Shown here one piece after another: positions 42,545 through 47,202 of a DNA stretch of 47,202 nucleotides (position 1 is the stretch's first letter; each line of letters begins with the position of its first letter). The notes under the pieces are model-generated. The model saw only the letters and a program-made list of their open reading frames with translations. It made no database searches and was not told where the DNA came from. This stretch comes from Betaproteobacteria bacterium HGW-Betaproteobacteria-9 (GTDB taxonomy: Bacteria; Pseudomonadota; Gammaproteobacteria; Burkholderiales; Burkholderiaceae_C). The translations under genes were made by a program, and so were the position numbers. The stretch covers positions 1-47,202 of the forward strand of contig PHCC01000027.1 of the NCBI GenBank assembly GCA_002842215.1. The letters are read 5' to 3'.

Positions 42545-42593
42545 GCCGGTCATCAGCGGGTGAAGAACCCCGCTGTTTCGCAGATTGACCGGC
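42545..42593. repeat. Nested inverted repeat between aotP and the EF-hand gene
   Basis: An outer 8-bp arm pair, GCCGGTCA (42545-42552) and TGACCGGC (42586-42593), encloses an inner pair, CAGCGGG (42554-42560) and CCCGCTG (42569-42575). The structure sits just past the end of aotP (minus strand) and upstream of the EF-hand gene. There is no T run on either side, so it is not a plain intrinsic terminator; it may still stop transcription or bind a protein. Confidence 0.5.
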
Positions 42594-42605
42594 CGCCTAC
42601 GCGGC

Positions 42606-43373
42606 TTACTTGAGGTTGCCGGAGAGGAACTGCGCCAGCCGCTCGCTCTTCGGCCGGGCCAGCACTTCGGCCGGCACGCCCTGCTCCTCAATGCAGCCTT
42701 TGTGCAGGAAGATCAGGTGGTTCGAGACCTCGCGCGCAAAACCCATTTCGTGCGTCACCACCAGCATGGTGCGGCCTTCTTCGGCCAGCAGCTTCATCAC
42801 ACGCAGCACCTCGCCGACCAGTTCAGGGTCGAGCGCGCTGGTGGGTTCATCGAACAGCATCACCTCGGGCTCCACGGCCAGCGCCCGGGCGATCGCCACG
42901 CGCTGTTGCTGGCCGCCGGACATGTGCGCCGGGTATTTGTCCTCCACGCCACGCAGACCCACCTTCTCCAGGTACTTGCGGGCGGCGGCCACGGCTTCGT
43001 CCTTGCTCTGACCGAGCACATGCATCGGCGCCTCGGTGATGTTCTCCAGCACGGTCAGGTGCGACCACAGGTTGAAATGCTGGAACACCATGGCGAGCCG
43101 GGACCTTGCGCGCTGCAGCTGCTTTTCGTCCGCTGCCTTGAGCATGCCGTCTTTCGCCGTCACCAGCTTGAGCTCTTCACCTGCCACGATGATCCGGCCG
43201 TGCTGGGGGCGCTCCAGCAGGTTCATGCAGCGCAAAAAGGTTGATTTGCCGGACCCCGAAGAGCCGATGATGCTGATCACGTCGCCCGCGTGGGCCGTGA
43301 CCGAAACGCCCTTGAGCACTTCGTTGCTGCCGTAGCTCTTGCGGATGTCGATGGCTTCGAGTTTGGTGGTCAT
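42606..43373 (-). CDS. aotP: Amino-acid ABC transporter ATP-binding protein, AotP/HisP-like
   Basis: A 255-residue ATPase of the polar amino-acid transporter family. Walker A is GSSGSGKST (residues 37-45), the Q loop is near Q98 (VFQHFNLWSHLTV), the signature is MSGGQQQR (151-158) and Walker B is VMLFDEP with D175/E176. The GEELKLVTAKDGMLKAADEK insertion after strand 4 is characteristic of the HisP/AotP group. The ATG at 43371-43373 was chosen since the upstream frame gives unrelated residues. It is the last gene of the aot cluster on the minus strand. Confidence 0.92.
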   Translation of the reverse strand: MTTKLEAIDIRKSYGSNEVLKGVSVTAHAGDVISIIGSSGSGKSTFLRCMNLLERPQHGRIIVAGEELKLVTAKDGMLKAADEKQLQRARSRLAMVFQHFNLWSHLTVLENITEAPMHVLGQSKDEAVAAARKYLEKVGLRGVEDKYPAHMSGGQQQRVAIARALAVEPEVMLFDEPTSALDPELVGEVLRVMKLLAEEGRTMLVVTHEMGFAREVSNHLIFLHKGCIEEQGVPAEVLARPKSERLAQFLSGNLK

Positions 43374-43389
43374 GGGTAAGGGGGATGAT

Positions 43390-44517
43390 TCAAGGGCTGA
43401 GCAGGTTGCCGGACCGGATCGGGGTGGCGCCGGCAACGCGGCAGATTTCCATGCCGCTGGTGGCCCAGCGCAGGTTGTGGCGGGCGTACACCACGCCATC
43501 GATCGAACTCTGGATGGGCGTGGTGCGCGGCGTCAACGGGTCGATCACATGGGCCAGCACCTGTCCGGCCTGGACCACGTCACCGGCCTGGGCGACAAAC
43601 GCGATCACTCCCGGATGAGGTGCATGCAGCGACTCCGTGCCGGCCAGCGGCGTGGCGTCGCACAGGGCTGAGGGGAACTCGGGTGCGGTACCAGCCAGCA
43701 CGCCGACATGTTGCAGGTAGTGAAAAATCGCCTGCGCGTCCTGGCGCGCCAGCGGCTCGGACACATCGGTCTGGCCGCGCAGCTCCACCGTGGTGCTGGC
43801 GCAGGCCAGAGGCACCGGAAACCGGTTGGCGAAGTGTTCGCGCAGCCGCCACCAGGGGCCGGAAAGGGCTTCATCAAACGAAATGGACGTTCCCGATCCC
43901 CTGGCCCACAGCAGCGCCCGCGCCCCCAGGAAGCGCGCCAGCGGTTCGATCTGGTCGAGCATGGGTTGCTCCACGTAGAGATGCACCACCGCTTCAAAGT
44001 CGCAGTGCAGGTCAAGCACGATGTCGGCGTCGTGGGACAGCTGCATCAGTGTCTGGCGCAGGCTTTGCAGTTCCGTTTGTGGCTTCTGGGCCTCCAGGGC
44101 GCGGCGCATGGCATCGCGGATCAGGCGCTTGTTCTGCCCAGCATCGGGCCCCAACTGATCGGCCACTTCGTCCTTCACCAGCGCGAAGAAGTCCGGGTAG
44201 TTGCGGTTGAAATTCTCCATGCTGGCCAGCTCGAAGCGCCCGAGCTGGTGGTGCATGGTGGTCTGGTCCAGACCAATCGGGTTGGCCATCGGCACCAGCA
44301 CGACCTCACCCAGCAACTGGCCGCTCTGTTCGGCCACTTCAAGCAGGCCGCGCAGATGGTGGGCGACCAGCATGCCCGGCAGCTCATCCGCGTGCAGGCT
44401 CGCCTGCACATAAACCTTGGGACCTTGGCTCGGTTTCGGTTGCCCGAAATGCCAGCTGCTCAGGTGGCGCTGGGTGCCCAGTGCGGGCGAGAGGAGGGGG
44501 TGGTTGATCTGTTGCAT
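43390..44517 (-). CDS. aotO: Succinylglutamate desuccinylase/aspartoacylase family protein, AotO-like
   Basis: A 375-residue M14-type zinc deacylase. H42 and E45 in ASLHADELPG and H171 in VLDLHCDFEA are the expected zinc ligands, and ENFNRNYPDF is the family N-x-NRxxP-like segment. The C-terminal part (about residues 295-375, HPGVIAFVAQAGDVVQAGQV) is a biotinyl-like beta domain. In Pseudomonas aeruginosa, AotO sits at this same position between the permeases and AotP and its function is unknown. The family removes acyl groups from amino acids, so an N-acyl amino acid may be processed after uptake. ATG 44517 is chosen; a TTG four codons earlier (44529) is possible. Confidence 0.85.
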   Translation of the reverse strand: MQQINHPLLSPALGTQRHLSSWHFGQPKPSQGPKVYVQASLHADELPGMLVAHHLRGLLEVAEQSGQLLGEVVLVPMANPIGLDQTTMHHQLGRFELASMENFNRNYPDFFALVKDEVADQLGPDAGQNKRLIRDAMRRALEAQKPQTELQSLRQTLMQLSHDADIVLDLHCDFEAVVHLYVEQPMLDQIEPLARFLGARALLWARGSGTSISFDEALSGPWWRLREHFANRFPVPLACASTTVELRGQTDVSEPLARQDAQAIFHYLQHVGVLAGTAPEFPSALCDATPLAGTESLHAPHPGVIAFVAQAGDVVQAGQVLAHVIDPLTPRTTPIQSSIDGVVYARHNLRWATSGMEICRVAGATPIRSGNLLSP

Positions 44518-44613
44518 ATCGACGTTCAAGGAGCACCAACACGCTTCGGGGCAAGCCTTGGCCAGTCCAGGCCCAACGACAGGTGCAAGGCTACCCCAGG
44601 AAGGGTGGTCGTG

Positions 44614-45330
44614 TCAGTGGGCAATGGGGCGCAGATAGGCGAGAAAGCGGCGTTCCAGCAGCCGGAACACGTACACCAGCGCGAAGGTCAGCATGAAGTA
44701 CAGGACCGCGACGAAGATGAACGGCTGGAACGCCAGGTAGTAGGTCTTGTATATCGCGTAGGCCGCGTTGGTCAGGTCGTACAGCGCGGGCACCACGCTG
44801 GCCAGCGAGGTGGCGTGCAGCATCATGACCACTTCGTTGGAATAGCCGGGCAGGGTGCGGCGCATGGCGCTGGGCAGGATCAGGCGGAACATCATGTTCC
44901 ATTTGCCGAAGCCCGCCGCCTGGGCCGCCTCGATTTCACCCGCCGGGGTTTCCTTGATGGCGCCCGCCAGCATTTCGACCGTGTAGGCACAGGTGTTGAG
45001 CGTGAACGCCAGCACGGCGCAGAAGAAGGGGTCTTTGAACCAGGTGAACGGCCAGTGGGTGTCCCACAGGCCTTGCACCCACTCCAACTGAGCGATGCCG
45101 TAGTAGATGAAATAGACCTGGATCAGCAGCGGCGTGCCGCGCACCACGTACGTGAACAACCAGACCGGCGACGACACCCAGCGGTTGCGCGAGACGCGCA
45201 TCAGCGTGAGCGGCAGCGTCAGCAGGGCGCCCGCAATCAGGCTGACCCCGAGCAGCTCCATGGTGGCAATCAGGCCAGTCCAGTAGAGCTGCAGGTTCTG
45301 CGGCAGGAAGATGATGGCGAACTTGTCCAT
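44614..45330 (-). CDS. aotM: Amino-acid ABC transporter permease, AotM/HisM-like
   Basis: A 238-residue inner-membrane permease. It has about five helices (LYWTGLIATMELLGVSLIAG at the start) and the ATPase-contact EAA loop IEAAQAAGFGKWNMMFRLIL. VRGTPLLIQVYFIYYGI is the conserved polar amino-acid permease segment. Its ATG shares one base with the stop of the upstream permease gene (TGATG), so translation is coupled. AotO follows after about 96 bp. Confidence 0.92.
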   Translation of the reverse strand: MDKFAIIFLPQNLQLYWTGLIATMELLGVSLIAGALLTLPLTLMRVSRNRWVSSPVWLFTYVVRGTPLLIQVYFIYYGIAQLEWVQGLWDTHWPFTWFKDPFFCAVLAFTLNTCAYTVEMLAGAIKETPAGEIEAAQAAGFGKWNMMFRLILPSAMRRTLPGYSNEVVMMLHATSLASVVPALYDLTNAAYAIYKTYYLAFQPFIFVAVLYFMLTFALVYVFRLLERRFLAYLRPIAH

Positions 45331-46031
45331 CAGAAATCTCCCCGCTTGACGCCGACCGAATAGCGTTTTTCAGCGCGTCGCAGCAACAGCAGGCTGACGC
45401 TGGAAATCAACAGATAGAGCAGGCCGGCAAAGGCCATGAAGATGATGGCCGCCCCGGGGATCTGGCCGCGCGCAGCGGCGCCCGCCTGTTTGGCCAGGTT
45501 GGTGATGTCGGCCAGACCGATCACCGAAACCAGCGCGGTGGCTTTCAGCAGCACCAGCCAGTTGTTGGTGAAGCTGGGCAGGGCGAAACGCACCATTTGC
45601 GGGAGCACCATGCGCCGAAACGTGTAGAACCGGCTCATGCCAAAAGCCCAACCGGCTTCCGACTGGCCCTTGGGCACGCTCATGATCGCGCCACGGAAGG
45701 TTTCCGTCATGTAGGCGCCATACACAAAACCGATGGTCAGCACACCCGCCACAAACGGGTTGATCTGCGGACCGCTGCGAAAACCCAGGGCTTCCGCGAT
45801 GTCATTGACCAGAATCTGGCCACCGAAATACAGCAAGAGCATCCACACGAGATCCGGGACGCCCCGGATCACGGTGGAATAGATGTCGCCCACCCAGTTG
45901 AGCCATTTGTGGTGCGACAGCTTGGCTGCCGCACCTGCCAGACCCAACAGGGCGGCGACCGCCAGCGCGCCCAAGGACACACCGAGGGTGACCAACAGTC
46001 CCTGCAGGATGTTGAGAAAGTAGGTCGTCAT
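45330..46031 (-). CDS. aotQ: Amino-acid ABC transporter permease, AotQ/HisQ-like
   Basis: A 233-residue inner-membrane permease. NILQGLLVTLGVSLGALAVA is the first helix region, VIRGVPDLVWMLLLYFGG the conserved segment, and SEAGWAFGMSRFYTFRRMVL the EAA loop. The order (binding protein, this permease, second permease, AotO, ATPase) equals aotJQMOP of Pseudomonas aeruginosa. It starts 27 bp after the binding-protein stop and overlaps the next permease start by one base. Confidence 0.92.
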   Translation of the reverse strand: MTTYFLNILQGLLVTLGVSLGALAVAALLGLAGAAAKLSHHKWLNWVGDIYSTVIRGVPDLVWMLLLYFGGQILVNDIAEALGFRSGPQINPFVAGVLTIGFVYGAYMTETFRGAIMSVPKGQSEAGWAFGMSRFYTFRRMVLPQMVRFALPSFTNNWLVLLKATALVSVIGLADITNLAKQAGAAARGQIPGAAIIFMAFAGLLYLLISSVSLLLLRRAEKRYSVGVKRGDF

Positions 46032-46058
46032 CGGTTCAGGACCTCCGGGCGATCAGGC

Positions 46059-46913
46059 TCAGGAGCCCCAGATGTCCACGCCAGGCACGTGCTTCTCGGC
46101 CAGCTCTTTCCACTTGCCGTTGTCGCGGATGGCCTTGATGGCGGCGTCCAGCGCATCGCGCAGGGCCGTGTCTTCCTTGCGGATCGCCACACCGGCGCCA
46201 GCGCCAAAGTACTTCTCAAACTCGACCGGGACGCGTGCACCCGCACAGGCGTAGTCCTTGCCGTCCGGCGTCGACAGGAAGCCGCCGTTGACTTCCACCA
46301 CATCGGCCACGGTGCCGTCCAGGCGGCCGGACTTGATGTCCAGGTAAACCTGATCCTGAGCGTCGTAAGGCACGATGGTGGCGCCTGCGGGCTGGAGTTC
46401 ACCCATGGCGTATTTCTCTTGCGTGGACGCCTTGAGCACGCCGATCTTCTTGCCCTTGAAATTCGCAGCTTCCGCGCCCAGGTTCAGCGCCGACTTCACC
46501 ACCACGCACGACGGCGTGTTGTAGTACTTGCCCGTGAAGTCCACGGCCTGCTTGCGTTCTTCGGTGATCGACATCGAGGAGATGATGGCGTCGTACTTCT
46601 TGGCCTGAAGGCCTGGGATCATGCCGTCCCAGGCTTGTTCGACAAAGACGCACTTGCTCTTGAGTTCATCACACAGGGCCTTGGCCACGTCGACGTCAAA
46701 ACCGGCGGGTTCGCCGGCTTCGGTCTTGTAGGTGAACGGCTTGTAGGTCGGGTCGATCGCGACGCGCAGTTCAGGCCACTGGCTGGCGGGGGCCGCCGGT
46801 GCTGCAGCTGCAGCGGGTTCGGCCGGGGCAGCAGGTGCCGGGGTTTCGGTCTTGCTACAACCAACCAGCGCGGCTGCACCAATCAGGCTCAGGGAAAGAA
46901 ACAGGTTTTTCAT
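46059..46913 (-). CDS. aotJ: Amino-acid ABC transporter substrate-binding lipoprotein, AotJ/HisJ-like
   Basis: A 284-residue family-3 solute-binding protein. The signal ends in a lipobox LVGC with the lipidated cysteine at residue 19, followed by a proline/alanine-rich linker (TPAPAAPAEPAAAAA). The binding fold starts ELRVAIDPTYKPFTYKTEAG, then GFDVDVAKALCDELKSKCVF, AWDGMIPGLQAKKYDAIIS and SITEERKQAVDFTGKYYNTP, the family signature. It heads the aot-like operon and probably binds arginine/ornithine or another basic amino acid; the specificity is inferred from gene order. AAGGA precedes the ATG. Confidence 0.92.
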   Translation of the reverse strand: MKNLFLSLSLIGAAALVGCSKTETPAPAAPAEPAAAAAPAAPASQWPELRVAIDPTYKPFTYKTEAGEPAGFDVDVAKALCDELKSKCVFVEQAWDGMIPGLQAKKYDAIISSMSITEERKQAVDFTGKYYNTPSCVVVKSALNLGAEAANFKGKKIGVLKASTQEKYAMGELQPAGATIVPYDAQDQVYLDIKSGRLDGTVADVVEVNGGFLSTPDGKDYACAGARVPVEFEKYFGAGAGVAIRKEDTALRDALDAAIKAIRDNGKWKELAEKHVPGVDIWGS

Positions 46914-47066
46914 GTAAGTCCTTGGTCATCAAGCATGTGGATCGACAGGATTGGCCTCCTGACGGGCGCACCAATTGTAGGTCTGGGCAGTCCAATTTCG
47001 GGGCATCGCCAGCAGGTGTTTCCCCGCATTGGCGACACCTGAAAGCTTGTATGCAATATCTGGGCC

Positions 47067-47083
47067 GAAGAGAGGTTCTCTTC
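47067..47083. promoter_or_regulatory. Perfect inverted repeat upstream of aotJ (possible operator)
   Basis: GAAGAGA-GGT-TCTCTTC is a 7-3-7 palindrome, 154 bp before the aotJ ATG. It could be an operator for the aot operon. The regulator cannot be named from sequence. Confidence 0.4.
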
Positions 47084-47135
47084 CGGTAGGATATTAACTA
47101 TACATAATATACATCGTGGAATATCAGAAAGATCT

Positions 47136-47160
47136 AAAAAAGCAGACCTTGAGTCTGCTT
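47136..47160 (-). terminator. Rho-independent terminator, minus strand, for a gene beyond the window
   Basis: AAGCAGAC (47140-47147) pairs with GTCTGCTT (47153-47160) around a five-base loop. On the minus strand it is followed by a T run (the A run at 47136-47141). It therefore ends a leftward transcript arriving from the right of the window, isolating it from the aot operon. Confidence 0.8.
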
Positions 47161-47202
47161 CACATCTTGCACATTCACTTTTGAGTGTGACAGTCGACGC
47201 CG

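Larger units (their letters stand above)
46914..47202. other. Intergenic region at right end, AT-rich from 47040
   Basis: These 289 bp hold the aotJ upstream region. From about 47040 the base composition turns AT-rich. The part contains a perfect inverted repeat (47067-47083), paired GATATT/AATATC arms around an AT-rich centre (47090-47125) and a terminator for a minus-strand gene to the right (47136-47160). No gene or RNA was recognised. The aotJ promoter is probably here but I could not settle its -35/-10. Confidence 0.5.

Noticed and set aside
45597..47042. Plus-strand open frame of 481 codons opposite aotJ/aotQ
   Set aside because: His/Arg/Gly-rich shadow frame; the minus strand encodes a lipoprotein and a permease with full family signatures.

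Overview
The window is high-GC, densely packed chromosomal DNA of a betaproteobacterium. The gene set and order point to Burkholderiales, most probably Comamonadaceae close to Hydrogenophaga/Acidovorax: rimP-nusA-infB-rbfA-truB-typA, smpB divergent from ratA-rnfH, guaB-guaA, yejABEF, DUF465, DUF2788, DUF4124 and DUF2189 proteins, and an aot-type amino-acid uptake operon. The genus is an inference from gene content. I see no phage, insertion sequence, CRISPR array or rRNA.

Layout. 1-2.4 kb: end of a thiolase, an MFS exporter, and an isolated tRNA-Ser(GGA) with its terminator. 2.4-6.6 kb: an SPFH/NfeD membrane pair, a large PLP-dependent basic amino-acid decarboxylase and a small YdcH-like protein. 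6.7-8.4 kb (minus): fabI with an exported ATP-dependent DNA ligase starting 2 nt after its stop. 8.4-14.1 kb: yejABEF peptide/microcin-C-type ABC importer. 14.2-15.2 kb: two small membrane proteins. 15.2-23.6 kb: the translation/transcription block rimP-nusA-infB-rbfA-truB-typA, preceded by a promoter and a terminator-like leader. 23.7-28.5 kb: a DMT transporter, an HIBYL-CoA hydrolase-like protein, a glycosyltransferase, smpB, ratA and rnfH. 28.6-32.5 kb: a DUF4124 protein divergent from guaB and guaA (GMP synthesis). 32.6-37.8 kb: ThpR-like 2H phosphoesterase, Tat-exported SGNH hydrolase, OpgC-like acyltransferase, a TadA-haloalkane dehalogenase fusion, LD-carboxypeptidase and an unknown protein. 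37.8-42.5 kb: an AT-richer intergenic island with a CRP-like palindrome, a class III adenylate cyclase with an FHA domain, a penicillin acylase and a four-EF-hand protein. 42.6-46.9 kb (minus): aotJQMOP-like uptake operon. The right end is an AT-rich intergenic region with inverted repeats and a terminator for a gene outside the window.

Most of the window is housekeeping. The items most worth a second look are: (1) one reading frame joining tRNA adenosine deaminase TadA to a DhlA-like haloalkane dehalogenase that keeps the catalytic triad and both halide-binding tryptophans; (2) a near-consensus CRP-type palindrome just upstream of the FHA-linked adenylate cyclase, suggesting cAMP feedback; (3) a two-copy palindromic element placed directly after the stop codon of the upstream gene in two gene pairs (yejA/yejB and guaB/guaA), whose hairpin carries a compensatory base change; (4) fabI coupled to a DNA ligase with a twin-arginine-like leader; (5) a short terminator-like leader before rimP-nusA-infB. 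All calls rest on reading the sequence and on remembered family features; no database search was run.
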